DNA of 64,000 nucleotides from Chryseobacterium daecheongense (GCF_003729955.1 NZ_RJTX01000001.1:744001-808000); one strand, 5' to 3'; positions 34,667-44,349 are shown, counted from the stretch's first letter. Program-made: numbers and translations. The notes: generated by a model not told the origin, from the sequence alone.

Positions 34667-35065
34667 ATGTATATTCATTTAAAGATTATCGGAGCGCTTT
34701 TCATTGTTCTGGCTATAATACATATCATTTTTCCTAAATATTTCAACTGGGAAAAGGAACTTCAGTCATTAAGCCTTATGAACAGACAAATGATGGTCAT
34801 TCATACTATCTTCATTGCTTTAATGGTGTTTCTAATGGGAATTCTCTGTCTCACTTCTTCCCATGAATTAATTGAAACCGATCTTGGTCAAAAGATCATT
34901 CTTGGATTAGGTATTTTCTGGACCGTTCGGCTGATTTTTCAGTTTTTTGGTTATTCCTCAAAATTATGGAGAGGAAAAGCTTTTGAAACAACTATTCATA
35001 TCATTTTTTCTTTGCTTTGGATATATGTAAGTTCTGTATTCTGGATCATCTATTTCAAAGGATAA
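34667..35065 (+). CDS. Four-helix membrane protein, last gene of the DoxX/DUF2071 operon
   Basis: This protein of 132 residues starts at ATG 34667; a TTG at 34640 would overlap the previous gene and is less likely. It has four membrane helices (about 5-22, 43-64, 78-98, 108-128) with no enzyme motif; conserved-looking features are NRQMMVIHTIFIALM and TVRLIFQFFGYSSKLWRG, seen in a family of small membrane proteins of unknown function in flavobacteria. It is 10 bp after the methyltransferase gene and completes the operon. Confidence 0.75.
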   Translation: MYIHLKIIGALFIVLAIIHIIFPKYFNWEKELQSLSLMNRQMMVIHTIFIALMVFLMGILCLTSSHELIETDLGQKIILGLGIFWTVRLIFQFFGYSSKLWRGKAFETTIHIIFSLLWIYVSSVFWIIYFKG

Positions 35066-35105
35066 ATTATTTTACCCTGGAACAAAGTAATTGGCATTAA
35101 ATTTC

Positions 35106-35113
35106 TATTTTTG
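35106..35113 (+). promoter_or_regulatory. Possible -7 box of the M1 peptidase gene
   Basis: TATTTTTG fits TAnnTTTG, 22 nt before the ATG. A TTG at 35091 is only 12 nt away, shorter than usual. Confidence 0.35.
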
Positions 35114-35135
35114 GAATACTAATAATTTTTATCAG

Positions 35136-36767
35136 ATGAAAAAACTGACGTATACCCTTTTATTTGCTTCAGGACTTGCTTTCGGACAATTCTTTGAAAA
35201 TCCGAAAACATTCAGCAAACAGGATACTTTGAAAGGCTCCAACACAAAATTCCGTAACTTCTGGGATGTCAAAAAATATGAGCTTTCCGTAGAACCCGAT
35301 TTTGAACAAAAGAGCATCAGGGGAAATAACAAAATCAGTTTTGAAATTATAAAAGATGTAACCAACCCTGTTTTTCAAATCGATTTACAGAAACCGATGA
35401 AAGCGGATAAAGTTACCGCCAGCTTTCCTATAGCCGATTACAAGCAGGATGATGATTTTATTTTTATCCATACTAAAAAGAGCTTTAAAAAAGGAGAAAA
35501 ATTCACTATTGATATAGTATACTCCGGAAATCCTACCATTGCGAAAAGAGCACCATGGGACGGAGGCTGGGTTTTCACGAAAGACGAAAACGGAAATCCG
35601 TGGATGAGCGTTGCAGATGAAGGAATCGGGGCTTCTATATGGCTTCCTACCAAAGATATCTGGAGTGATGAACCGGACAATGGAATCATCATGAAAATCA
35701 CTACACCCAAAGATCTTGTAGGGGTTGGAAACGGAAGACTTATCGATAAAAAAACGACCAACGATAAAACAACCTATACCTGGGAAGTTAAAAACCCTAT
35801 CAATGCTTATTCCATCATTCCAAGTATTGGAAAATACGCTAATTTTAAAGATACTTATAAAGGTGAAAAAGGAACTCTGGATTTAGATTACTGGGTTCTG
35901 GATTATAATTTAGATAAGGCTAAAAAACAGTTCCAACAGGTAAAACCGATGCTTTCCGCATTTGAATATTGGTTCGGCCCGTATCCATTTTATGAAGATT
36001 CTTATAAATTGGTTGACACGCCTTATTTAGGAATGGAACACCAAAGTAATGTGGCTTACGGAAATCATTACATGAATGGATACCTTGGAAATGACCTTTC
36101 CGGAACGGGTGTCGGATTAAATTGGGATTATATCATTATCCACGAAAGCGGCCATGAATGGTTTGCCAACAATATTACGGCCAAAGATCAGGCAGATATG
36201 TGGATTCATGAAAGCTTCACGATGTATTCTGAAGTTTTGTTCACTGAAAACTATATGGATAAGAAGTCAGCAGATATGTATGCACAAGGTATCCGTGGTA
36301 ATATTGATAATGACAAACCTATTATCGGTAAATATGGTGTAAGGAATGAAGGAAGCGGAGATATGTATCCGAAGGGAGCAAGCATGATCCACACGATAAG
36401 ACAGGTCATTAACAATGACGATAAGTTCAGACAGATTTTAAGGGGTATGAATAAAGATTTCTATCATCAAACCGTAACTACGGAACAGATTGAAAATTAT
36501 ATTTCCTCTAAATCCAGGATTGATTTCTCGAGTGTATTTGACCAATATTTGAGAACCGTAATGATTCCGACTCTTGAGTATTCTCAAAAAGGAAATGAAC
36601 TTAAATTCAGATATACGGACGTGGTTAAAAACCTGAAACTGCCTATAAGAATTAATGGGGATCAAATTATTACTCCTACGGAATCATGGCAGACTGTAAA
36701 ACTTAAAAAGGATACTCCTGTAGAGTTCAATAAGAATTACTTCATCAACTATCAAGAAGTACAATAA
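35136..36767 (+). CDS. Secreted M1 family metallopeptidase
   Basis: This protein of 543 residues starts at ATG 35136 (signal peptide MKKLTYTLLFASGLAFGQ); an upstream in-frame TTG at 35091 is unlikely. The M1 zinc motif is present: HESGHEW, then 18 residues later E in WIHESF. The exopeptidase motif is LGMEHQS, a variant of GAMEN. The N-terminal beta domain is complete, and the protein ends soon after the catalytic domain, so it is shorter than E. coli PepN. It should release N-terminal residues from peptides in the periplasm or outside. A terminator follows. Confidence 0.93.
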   Translation: MKKLTYTLLFASGLAFGQFFENPKTFSKQDTLKGSNTKFRNFWDVKKYELSVEPDFEQKSIRGNNKISFEIIKDVTNPVFQIDLQKPMKADKVTASFPIADYKQDDDFIFIHTKKSFKKGEKFTIDIVYSGNPTIAKRAPWDGGWVFTKDENGNPWMSVADEGIGASIWLPTKDIWSDEPDNGIIMKITTPKDLVGVGNGRLIDKKTTNDKTTYTWEVKNPINAYSIIPSIGKYANFKDTYKGEKGTLDLDYWVLDYNLDKAKKQFQQVKPMLSAFEYWFGPYPFYEDSYKLVDTPYLGMEHQSNVAYGNHYMNGYLGNDLSGTGVGLNWDYIIIHESGHEWFANNITAKDQADMWIHESFTMYSEVLFTENYMDKKSADMYAQGIRGNIDNDKPIIGKYGVRNEGSGDMYPKGASMIHTIRQVINNDDKFRQILRGMNKDFYHQTVTTEQIENYISSKSRIDFSSVFDQYLRTVMIPTLEYSQKGNELKFRYTDVVKNLKLPIRINGDQIITPTESWQTVKLKKDTPVEFNKNYFINYQEVQ

Positions 36768-36770
36768 TAA

Positions 36771-36811
36771 AAAAGGCAAAATCAAAAGAGTGGTTTTGCC
36801 TTTTGCTTTTT
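36771..36811 (+). terminator. Rho-independent terminator of the M1 gene
   Basis: AAAAGGCAAAA and TTTTGCCTTTT form an 11-bp stem with a 12-nt loop, followed by a T-rich stretch. Confidence 0.8.
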
Positions 36812-36908
36812 AGCAATTTTGCTTAATCTCAAATTTTATGAAAAGTTTAATACTTCTTTCGTAACAAAATGGATTTTATAACAACTATTTATCTATAAAC
36901 TAAACTCA

Positions 36909-38765
36909 ATGAAAAAAATAGCACTTACTTTAGGAGTTCTGGCCACTGTTTTGGTGAATGCACAGTCTATTAAAACTACTATCGATCTTGTGAATGTAAA
37001 AGACGATAAAGTGGCAGTAACCATGGAATTCCCTAAAATGAAATCCGGCGACGTTAAATTCCATTTTCCTAAGACGGTTCCCGGGACTTATTCTGTAGAT
37101 GATTACGGAAGATTTATCGAAGGGATCAAATTTCTTGATAATAAGGGTAAAGAATTAACGTATACGAAGGTTAATGACAATACCTACGCTCTTAAAAATG
37201 CCCAGAATTTAAATAAGATCACTTATCTGGTAAACGACAGTTTTGATGATGAAATGGACACTTCCAAACATAAAGCGGTGTTCTCTCCTTCCGGAACGGA
37301 TATCGAAGAAGGTAAGATCTATTTAATCAACACCCACGGTTTTGTAGGATATATCGATAATATGCAGGATGTACCTTATCAATTGGTGATTCAGAAGCCT
37401 AATGATTTCTACGGAACAACCGCTTTGGTAGACCAGGATAAATCTGATGCTACGGACACTTATGTATTGGCGAATTATGCTAAAGTAACGGATTCCCCAT
37501 TAATGTACACTAAACCTGATTATATAACCTTCAATGCAGGCGGAATGGATCTTGTGTTGGGTGTATATTCACCTTCAGGAAAATATAAAGCTGCTGATTT
37601 CAAAGAAAATCTTGAAAAAATGGTAGTTGCTCAAAAGAAATTTTTGGGTGATATGAATACCAATAAGAAGTATGCGATCATGTTGTATCTTTCAGGAGAT
37701 AATGGGCCTCAAATTAAAGGTTTCGGAGCTTTGGAACACCACGAATCCACGAGTGTGGTTCTCCCGGAATTCATGCCTAAAGAAGCCATCGACAAAACCA
37801 TTACCGATGTAGTGTCCCACGAGTTTTTCCATACGGTAAACCCATTGAAGACTCACTCTGAAGAGATCCATTATTTTGATTATGCAGATCCTAAAATGTC
37901 TCAGCATCTTTGGATGTATGAGGGCGGAACTGAATATTTTGCGAATTTATTCCAGATCCAGGAAGGTTTGATCAATAAGGATGAATTCCTTCACAGAATC
38001 AATGAAAAAATTACCAATTCCAAGAATTATGATGATACCATGCCGTTTACGGTGATGAGTAAAAATGTTTTATTGGATCAGTATAAAGACCAATATAGAA
38101 ACGTATATGAAAAAGGAGCCCTTCTTGCCATGTGTCTTGACATTGAATTGAGAAAGCTTTCTAACGGTGAAATGGGATACCGTGATATGATCCGAAAATT
38201 ATCTCAAAGATTTGGAGAGAACAAACCATTCAAAGATGATAAGTTGATCGACGAATTGGTAACTGTAACAGGTTATCCGCAAATCAGAGATTTTTATAAT
38301 AAATATATTGCAGGAAACCAACCAACTCCTTATGCAGAATATTTGAATATGGTAGGTATAGAAGCAATGAAGCAGGAAACTCCTCCTATTTTCTGGTTTA
38401 TTAAGGATCCGAACCAAACAGGATTCGATGAGAAGAACAATGCATTTGCTTTCGATGAAAGTTCAGCTTTATCTCCTTTTGCAAAAAGCATCGGTTTCAA
38501 AATTACAGATCAGGTATTTGCTTTAGACGGTAAAACCATAGACATTAAAAATGTTCAAAGCTTTATTGAATATGCTAAGAGTATAAAAGAAGGACAAAAT
38601 GTTACCGTTACCGTTCTTAGACAGAATGGAGACAAGCTTGACAAAATAGACCTGAAAGGAAAGGCTATTTTAGATAAAATGACTGTGGAAACACTTCAAT
38701 ACAAAGCGAATCCTACTCCTGCAGAACAAAAGCTGCAAAACCAATGGTTAACAGGTAAAAAATAA
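36909..38765 (+). CDS. M61 family metallopeptidase with PDZ domain
   Basis: This glycyl-aminopeptidase-type metalloprotease of 618 residues has a signal peptide (MKKIALTLGVLATVLVNAQ). An N-terminal beta domain is followed by the catalytic domain with HEFFHTVNP, and a downstream Glu in WMYEGGTEYFANL is the likely third zinc ligand. A C-terminal PDZ domain (about 500-590, KSIGFKITDQVFALDGKTI) should hold substrate tails. It follows the M1 gene in the same direction with its own leader; both are probably periplasmic peptide-scavenging enzymes. Confidence 0.92.
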   Translation: MKKIALTLGVLATVLVNAQSIKTTIDLVNVKDDKVAVTMEFPKMKSGDVKFHFPKTVPGTYSVDDYGRFIEGIKFLDNKGKELTYTKVNDNTYALKNAQNLNKITYLVNDSFDDEMDTSKHKAVFSPSGTDIEEGKIYLINTHGFVGYIDNMQDVPYQLVIQKPNDFYGTTALVDQDKSDATDTYVLANYAKVTDSPLMYTKPDYITFNAGGMDLVLGVYSPSGKYKAADFKENLEKMVVAQKKFLGDMNTNKKYAIMLYLSGDNGPQIKGFGALEHHESTSVVLPEFMPKEAIDKTITDVVSHEFFHTVNPLKTHSEEIHYFDYADPKMSQHLWMYEGGTEYFANLFQIQEGLINKDEFLHRINEKITNSKNYDDTMPFTVMSKNVLLDQYKDQYRNVYEKGALLAMCLDIELRKLSNGEMGYRDMIRKLSQRFGENKPFKDDKLIDELVTVTGYPQIRDFYNKYIAGNQPTPYAEYLNMVGIEAMKQETPPIFWFIKDPNQTGFDEKNNAFAFDESSALSPFAKSIGFKITDQVFALDGKTIDIKNVQSFIEYAKSIKEGQNVTVTVLRQNGDKLDKIDLKGKAILDKMTVETLQYKANPTPAEQKLQNQWLTGKK

Positions 38766-38771
38766 TAAAAA

Positions 38772-38806
38772 ATAAAAAGCGGAGATGTTTCTCCGCTTTT
38801 TTATTC
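38772..38806. terminator. Terminator of the M61 gene
   Basis: AAAAGCGGAGA and TCTCCGCTTTT pair around TGTT, with A and T tracts on both sides. Serves the M61 gene and could also serve the convergent kinase gene. Confidence 0.85.
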
Positions 38807-38858
38807 CTTTTTCTTTTACTGTAAATTTCTATTCTTTATTCTCTGTTTTAATTTAAAT

Positions 38859-40013
38859 CTACACTTTCTTGATCATAATTCTGAAAGTCGTTCCTTTTCC
38901 TACTTCTGTTTGGGCAATCCTGATATCTCCGTTATGATATTCCTGAATTACTCTTTTAGCCAGAGACAATCCTAATCCCCATCCTCGTTTTTTAGTGGAA
39001 TAACCAGGTTTAAAAGCATTTCCGGCCTGCTGTTTAGTCATCCCGCTTCCGGTATCTTTTACTTCTACCAATATATTCTTGTTTCTTTCAAATACGGCAA
39101 TGAGAATAGATCCTTCTCCTTTCATGGCATCCACTGCATTCTTAACCAGGTTTTCTATTACCCAGCTCATCAGAATTTTGTTATGGGGAACCAAAATATC
39201 ATACGTTGGAAGATGCAGGGTAAAATTGATCTTTTTTGATATTCTGGATTTCAGATAATCATAATTTTCTTTAATGGTTTCATTGAAATCAGTATCATTC
39301 AGCTCCGGAACAGAACCGATTTTTGAGAATCGTTCTGAGATTGTCCTCAATCTTTCAATATCCTTTTCAATTTCTTGTATGCCTTCAGAGTCGGGAGTTT
39401 CAAGTTTCATAACCTCCATCCAACCAATCATTGAAGACAATGGTGTACCTATCTGGTGAGCTGTTTCTTTAGCCAAACCCGCCCAAAGATAACCTTCGTC
39501 TGTTTTCTTGATTGTTCTCAAGAACCAAAATGAGAACAAGAAATAACAGAGAATAAAAAAGCCTAATATATATGGAGAATAACGTAAATTATTTAATAAT
39601 TGTGAGTTATCATAATAAACAAATTGATTATTTCCATTAGAGAACTTTAGTTCAATAGGTGGATAGTTCTTAGCCATTTTCTTTGCTAAGGCCACAATTT
39701 CAGTGGTATTGTTTTCAACTTCCTGAGGTATATTTTTATGTTCAATAGGACGATCATCCTTATCTAATATAATTACAGGAATGGTAGTGTTTGAACTATA
39801 TATTTGAAGTACCAAAGCTTGAACCTCCAAACTTGAACTTGTAACTTCCTGTTGAAACTTTAATGCACTTACCAGAATATCTACCCTTTTGACTTCTTCC
39901 TTTCGTAAAAAATTAATGAGAATAGTAGAAGTAACAACAATGCTAATGATTACCACTGTCATCAACGTGAAAATAAACCAGTTATTAAATCTTGCAAGTA
40001 TGGATTTTCTCAA
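38859..40013 (-). CDS. Sensor histidine kinase (membrane)
   Basis: This protein of 384 residues has TM1 at about 14-34, a periplasmic sensor of about 110 residues, TM2 at about 148-166, then a short linker and the kinase core. The H box is LAKETAHQIGTPLSSMIGWME (His187), the N box ENLVKNAVDAM, the G1 box DTGSGMTKQQA and the G2 box GWGLGLSLAKRV. No response regulator gene is adjacent, so the partner must be elsewhere. It is 6 bp after the dacB-like gene, which suggests a link to envelope stress. The family is common in flavobacteria, but the signal is unknown. Confidence 0.92.
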   Translation of the reverse strand: MRKSILARFNNWFIFTLMTVVIISIVVTSTILINFLRKEEVKRVDILVSALKFQQEVTSSSLEVQALVLQIYSSNTTIPVIILDKDDRPIEHKNIPQEVENNTTEIVALAKKMAKNYPPIELKFSNGNNQFVYYDNSQLLNNLRYSPYILGFFILCYFLFSFWFLRTIKKTDEGYLWAGLAKETAHQIGTPLSSMIGWMEVMKLETPDSEGIQEIEKDIERLRTISERFSKIGSVPELNDTDFNETIKENYDYLKSRISKKINFTLHLPTYDILVPHNKILMSWVIENLVKNAVDAMKGEGSILIAVFERNKNILVEVKDTGSGMTKQQAGNAFKPGYSTKKRGWGLGLSLAKRVIQEYHNGDIRIAQTEVGKGTTFRIMIKKV

Positions 40014-40019
40014 AACTAT

Positions 40020-41393
40020 TTATTTTAAAACATTCAGGATTTTCTGCAGCTCCGTACTTCCGCTTCCCTGATAATTATTGATAATAATAGAGAATACATA
40101 TTTTTTTCCGTCTTTTGAAGTATGATATCCCGCATATGATTTGGTATCTCTCATGGTACCGCTTTTCATTTTCATCCCGTTATCTTGAGTGGGAAATCCA
40201 TCATAATAGGATTCGAACCAAGGCTGTTTTTTAGCATATAAAAGAGCCTGAACTTCCGCTTTTGCCGAAGCATAATTTTGAGGCGAAAGTCCGCTTCCGT
40301 CTGCAAAGTTGATCATATTGGCATTGATTCCTTTGGACTTCCAGAATTCTTTAAGATAAGCTACTCCACTTTTAAAGCTTGGATTTCCTTTTTTCTCTTT
40401 TCCTAATGTTTTGATCAATGTTTCTCCGTAAAGATTAACGCTTTTTCTCAGAAACCAGAAAATGATTTTATCTAATGTCGGAGACTGATAGGTTAAAATA
40501 ATATTTGTTTTTGGAGCGGCCAAGGGTTGTTTTCCTTCAATCTCAAGTTGGGAATTCGTGATCACTTTTCCTGAAAACTCTATTCCGGATTCTTTTAACC
40601 ACTGTTTTACTTCTACACCTAGTTGCAAAGGCGGATTGGGTGTGGAACCTGAGACCGTAACCGTTTTTCCGGACGGCAAAGTCCCATTAATTAAAGCAAC
40701 ATCCGAATGAGGCGCAGTAAAGATCAAACTTTGGTCTGAACTTCCGCCTGCTTTCAGGTCATTTAACCATTTCACACCTTCTAAAGGATAAGAAAAGCTT
40801 TTGAAATCTGTTCCATTGATATTGATATCAAACTGGTTTTCTCTCCAGTTTACGCCCCATACTCCGGCTCCATAGTAATTTCCAAGATCATCCCACGGCC
40901 AGCCTCCCGGAATCGTCTGATGATCAAAATAGGAGTCATCAATAATCAGATCTCCGGAAATTTTGGTAATTCCTGACTTTTTTATTGCCTCCATGAGTTT
41001 CTGTTTAAAACTTTCCGGTTTATAGGCTTCGTAACGCCAACTTCCCAATGTAGGGTCTCCGTTGGAACTGATGAAAAGATTTCCATTCAAAACACCACCC
41101 GATAAAGTTCCGGAGTAGCTTGAAGTGGTTGTATAGGTATAATTTTTTCCCAACACTTCCAATGCAGTCCCAGCTGTGAATATTTTCTGAGTGGAAGCGG
41201 TAGAAAGCCCCTTATTTCCCTGATATTCATAAATGAAATTACCGCTTTCATCTGCAACATAAAATGATAATCCGGAAGCAATGGCGCCGGAAGAATTCAT
41301 CAGGCCTTTGGTGGCCTCATCTAACTTCTGGGCAATATTCTGGGCAAAAATAATCTGTGTTGAAAGTGTCAGAATGGCAAATGTTTTTTTCAT
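40020..41393 (-). CDS. dacB: D-alanyl-D-alanine carboxypeptidase/endopeptidase (PBP4 type)
   Basis: This class C penicillin-binding protein (S13) of 457 residues trims or cuts peptidoglycan cross-links. A signal peptide (about 1-17) is followed by the nucleophile motif STQK in STASTQKIFTAG, the SxN-type motif in FADGSGLSPQNYAS and the KTG-type motif as KSGTM near the C-terminus. The large insert domain (about 90-270) typical of the family is present. The kinase gene follows at 6 bp. Confidence 0.93.
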   Translation of the reverse strand: MKKTFAILTLSTQIIFAQNIAQKLDEATKGLMNSSGAIASGLSFYVADESGNFIYEYQGNKGLSTASTQKIFTAGTALEVLGKNYTYTTTSSYSGTLSGGVLNGNLFISSNGDPTLGSWRYEAYKPESFKQKLMEAIKKSGITKISGDLIIDDSYFDHQTIPGGWPWDDLGNYYGAGVWGVNWRENQFDININGTDFKSFSYPLEGVKWLNDLKAGGSSDQSLIFTAPHSDVALINGTLPSGKTVTVSGSTPNPPLQLGVEVKQWLKESGIEFSGKVITNSQLEIEGKQPLAAPKTNIILTYQSPTLDKIIFWFLRKSVNLYGETLIKTLGKEKKGNPSFKSGVAYLKEFWKSKGINANMINFADGSGLSPQNYASAKAEVQALLYAKKQPWFESYYDGFPTQDNGMKMKSGTMRDTKSYAGYHTSKDGKKYVFSIIINNYQGSGSTELQKILNVLK

Positions 41394-41447
41394 TGCATTG
41401 TAATTTCGTTATGTAAAGATGCTTCTATCAAATATAACTAAATTAAC

Positions 41448-42140
41448 TTATAATTCACTTCCTGCTTCAATCTCATAAGGCTCTTTTCCTTTTTCAAAAA
41501 TTCTTGTCAGTTCACTTCCTTCTACGGTAGTCTTATTGCCGGTTCTTCTGATCCAGTTTCCTTCACGCAATCCTACAACTTTAACATCATTCTGAGTTAA
41601 AAATTCCTTGATTCTGGTTTCCCTGGTTTCTCCGTTATGCTTCAGCTCCGGATTTGGATCCAGATAATGCGGATTCAGGTTGAAAGGAACTAATCCCATA
41701 CAGTCAAAGCTTGGCGGATAAACGATCGGCATATCATTCGTGGTCTTCATGTTTTGTCCCCCGATATTACTTCCGGCGCTGCATCCTAAATAAGGTTTTC
41801 CGCGTTCTACATTTTCTTTCAGAACAGACATCAAGCCTTCCTCATGCAAAGTTTTCACCAATAGAAATGTATTTCCGCCTCCGGTAAAATATGCTTTGCC
41901 ATTATTTAATGCTGCTTTTTTATCTTCAAATTCATGCAATCCTCTTACTTTAATGTTAATGGTTTCAAAGAAAGATTGTGCTTTTGCCGTATAATCATCG
42001 TGGGAAATTCCACCCGGCCTTGCAAAAGGAACGAAAATGATCTCATCAATTCCCTCATATAGTTTGATTAATTCTTCTCTTAAATATTCCAGATATTCTC
42101 CTCCGAAAAGGGTGGAAGTTGAAGCTAATATGATGTTCAT
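41448..42140 (-). CDS. pepE: Dipeptidase E (peptidase E, family S51)
   Basis: This cytoplasmic serine peptidase of 230 residues is specific for N-terminal aspartyl residues of dipeptides. The nucleophile elbow reads PYLGCSAGSNIG (Ser120), with TGGGNTFLLVK and NLNPHYLDP around it. It is in the same family as the cyanophycinase at the window start, and the two together may deal with Asp-containing peptides, though they are 41 kb apart. Length is normal for PepE. It stands alone between dacB (47 bp after its stop) and the divergent TPR gene. Confidence 0.93.
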   Translation of the reverse strand: MNIILASTSTLFGGEYLEYLREELIKLYEGIDEIIFVPFARPGGISHDDYTAKAQSFFETINIKVRGLHEFEDKKAALNNGKAYFTGGGNTFLLVKTLHEEGLMSVLKENVERGKPYLGCSAGSNIGGQNMKTTNDMPIVYPPSFDCMGLVPFNLNPHYLDPNPELKHNGETRETRIKEFLTQNDVKVVGLREGNWIRRTGNKTTVEGSELTRIFEKGKEPYEIEAGSEL

Positions 42141-42247
42141 ACAATTATACTGATTAAAAATAGTTGAGTGACAAAGATAATTTAAACTACAATGAATCGA
42201 AAATTAAGATAAAAATAGTTAACAGTTAATCTTTTCTAAAAAAACTT

Positions 42248-42270
42248 AAAGGTTCTAAAATTTAACCTTT
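42248..42270. repeat. 7-bp inverted repeat upstream of the TPR gene
   Basis: AAAGGTT (42248-42254) and AACCTTT (42264-42270) pair around CTAAAATTT and lie between the divergent pepE and TPR genes. It may be an operator. Confidence 0.3.
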
Positions 42271-42320
42271 TATGGAATTATTATTGAATTTCAGAATAAC
42301 AATTCAAAAAATATAAGAAT

Positions 42321-42878
42321 ATGAAAATGGCTAAAATTAATGTTAAAAACCTTTTTTTAGGTTTGATGTTGGTAGGAGGTGTAAGTTTTATTAATGCTCA
42401 AACAACTCAGACAGATAGTACCCAAAATAATACCGCTGCAGCTAGTCAAACAACAAGCAATCCGACGATCGATGCCCTTAAAAAGCAAATTGAAGCCAAT
42501 CCAAAAGATACGGAATCATTAGCTAAACTGGCTACCGCTTATCAGGAAGCATCGGATTGGACAAATGCAGTGGAAACATGGAAAAAAATATCCGCTTTAT
42601 TGCCGGATTGGGCTCCGGCTTATTACAGTCAGGCCTATGCTTATCAATCAGCTAAAGATGATGCCAACGCCAAACTTGCTTATGAGAAATATATTGCTGC
42701 CGTAAAGCCGGAAGAAGTAGAACAAAGTAAGAAAAACCTGGCATACGCTTATTTCTATGTTGCTTTTGCAGAACAGAAAACCAATCCTGCCAAAGCAAAG
42801 GAACATATAGCTAAATCATTACAGTATGATCCGACGAATGAAGACGCAGTAAAGCTTAGCAAAGCTTTAAATTCATAA
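42321..42878 (+). CDS. Secreted TPR protein
   Basis: The signal peptide (MKMAKINVKNLFLGLMLVGG, cleaved near FINAQ) of this 185-residue protein is followed by a Thr/Gln/Ser-rich linker and about three tetratricopeptide repeats (residues 50-185), for example ESLAKLATAYQEASDWTNAVETWKKI and AYYSQAYAYQSAKDDANAKLAYEKYI. TPR helices bind other proteins. No other domain is seen. The partner is unknown. Confidence 0.88.
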   Translation: MKMAKINVKNLFLGLMLVGGVSFINAQTTQTDSTQNNTAAASQTTSNPTIDALKKQIEANPKDTESLAKLATAYQEASDWTNAVETWKKISALLPDWAPAYYSQAYAYQSAKDDANAKLAYEKYIAAVKPEEVEQSKKNLAYAYFYVAFAEQKTNPAKAKEHIAKSLQYDPTNEDAVKLSKALNS

Positions 42879-42885
42879 ATCAAAT

Positions 42886-42917
42886 AAAATCCGGGAAGTT
42901 TTCCCGGATTTTTATTT
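42886..42917. terminator. Bidirectional terminator between TPR and YdeI-like genes
   Basis: ATCCGGGAA and TTCCCGGAT form a 9-bp stem around GTT, with A and T tracts. Confidence 0.85.
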
Positions 42918-42924
42918 TATTTAT

Positions 42925-43416
42925 CTAATTGATCTTTTTACCAAAAAAATCAGTTTCCCCTTTTAAATGCCTGATAATTTTGTCAATATTTCTCCGGATG
43001 CTTTCTTCCGTTTTGAGATGATGGATATAACGGATCAATTCATGTTTTCTTGAAGGAATTAATGCTTCAAAGTTCTTTAGTACAACAGGATCTTCTTTAA
43101 TAGCTCGATCCAAATCCGGATGAATGGAAATGCTTCTGTCCGAATCATCATATTCAACAGAAACCTCAATGGCTTCACCAATTCTTTTGGGAGAATTCGG
43201 AAGCATCGTCAAATTGATATACAGTCTCCACTCTCCTAAGTATTTCATCAGGTTTTGTTTAAATTCTTTACCATTTACAGTTCCCTTTACAGGAATAGGG
43301 CTTTTGTTTCTTCCCGAAGTTTCAAAAATGATATTCAAAATGTCTTCAGGAATAAAAACAAAGGGATTGATTCCTATGATTTCCAGTTCCGCAGTAAAGA
43401 TGTTTTTAATTTTCAT
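42925..43416 (-). CDS. DUF1905/YdeI (OmdA) family protein
   Basis: The N-terminal half (about 1-90) of this 163-residue protein is a DUF1905 beta barrel (FIPEDILNIIFETSGRNKSPIPVKGTVNG-type strands), and the C-terminal half matches the YdeI/OmpD-associated domain: LDRAIKEDPVVLKNFEALIPSRKHELIRYIH followed by KTEESIRRNIDKIIRHL. The family is annotated as 'bacteriocin-protection' on weak grounds. It is cytoplasmic and convergent with the TPR gene. Confidence 0.85.
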   Translation of the reverse strand: MKIKNIFTAELEIIGINPFVFIPEDILNIIFETSGRNKSPIPVKGTVNGKEFKQNLMKYLGEWRLYINLTMLPNSPKRIGEAIEVSVEYDDSDRSISIHPDLDRAIKEDPVVLKNFEALIPSRKHELIRYIHHLKTEESIRRNIDKIIRHLKGETDFFGKKIN

Positions 43417-43498
43417 ATGTAAATAGTGGTAAAGTACTTTTGTTTTAACTTCTGACTTCTATCCAAAATTAAAAATTTTCCACTCACAAAGTATTCGT

Positions 43499-43506
43499 TA
43501 TCTTTG
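43499..43506 (+). promoter_or_regulatory. -7 box of the transaldolase gene
   Basis: TATCTTTG fits TAnnTTTG and is 25 nt before the ATG. A clear TTG at -33 is lacking. Confidence 0.5.
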
Positions 43507-43531
43507 CAAAAAAATAAATCTACTAAACAAA

Positions 43532-44185
43532 ATGAAATTTTTTATTGACACAGCTAACCTAGAGCAAATTAAAGAAGCTAAAGATCTTGGAATCCTGGAT
43601 GGTGTAACGACCAACCCGTCCTTAATGGCCAAAGAAGGAATTCAGGGCGCTGAAGCGATCAGAAACCATTATAAAGCAATCTGCGAGATCGTAGATGGTG
43701 ATATTTCTGCGGAAGTACTTTCTACTACGTATGAAGAAATGATCAAAGAAGGGGAAGAACTTGCAGCGATCCACCCAAACATTGTAGTGAAAATTCCAAT
43801 GATTAAAGACGGTATCAAAGCGTTAAAATATTTTTCAGATAAAGGAATCAAAACCAATTGCACATTGATTTTCTCTGCAGGACAAGCTCTTTTGGCTGCA
43901 AAAGCTGGAGCAACCTATGTTTCTCCTTTCCTTGGAAGATTGGATGATATTTCTACGGATGGTTTAAACCTGATCCAGGAAATCCGTTTGATTTTTGATA
44001 ATTATATGTATGAAACTGAAATTTTAGCAGCTTCTATCCGTCATTCTATGCACATTATCGACTGTGCTAAAATCGGTGCAGATGTTATTACGTCTCCACT
44101 GCCTCCAATCTTGAGCTTATTGAAACACCCATTAACAGATAATGGTTTGGCTCAGTTTATTGCAGATTCTAAGAAATTGGCTTAA
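43532..44185 (+). CDS. fsa: Transaldolase-like / fructose-6-phosphate aldolase
   Basis: This protein of 217 residues belongs to the small decameric transaldolase (TalC/FSA) group, which makes a Schiff base with a sugar phosphate. The Lys nucleophile is in NIVVKIPM (Lys87), the start is [15 protein letters not shown] with [14 protein letters not shown], and [29 protein letters not shown] is conserved. It could act as transaldolase in the pentose phosphate pathway or as an aldolase; sequence alone does not settle which. A terminator follows. Confidence 0.93.
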   Translation: MKFFIDTANLEQIKEAKDLGILDGVTTNPSLMAKEGIQGAEAIRNHYKAICEIVDGDISAEVLSTTYEEMIKEGEELAAIHPNIVVKIPMIKDGIKALKYFSDKGIKTNCTLIFSAGQALLAAKAGATYVSPFLGRLDDISTDGLNLIQEIRLIFDNYMYETEILAASIRHSMHIIDCAKIGADVITSPLPPILSLLKHPLTDNGLAQFIADSKKLA

Positions 44186-44201
44186 TCTAATAATCATAAA
44201 A

Positions 44202-44236
44202 ATAAAATCCCGAAACAGAGTTTCGGGATTTTATTT
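44202..44236 (+). terminator. Terminator of fsa
   Basis: AAATCCCGAAAC and GTTTCGGGATTT form a 12-bp stem around AGA, followed by TATTTTTG. Confidence 0.9.
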
Positions 44237-44349
44237 TTGTAAAAGATCAAGTTCAAGAAAGAATAAGATGGGCTCTATTAATAACCGGATATGGATGCTC
44301 CTTTACAGATTTAACTATTTTATCTTATTTATATCAAAATGTAAAAATC

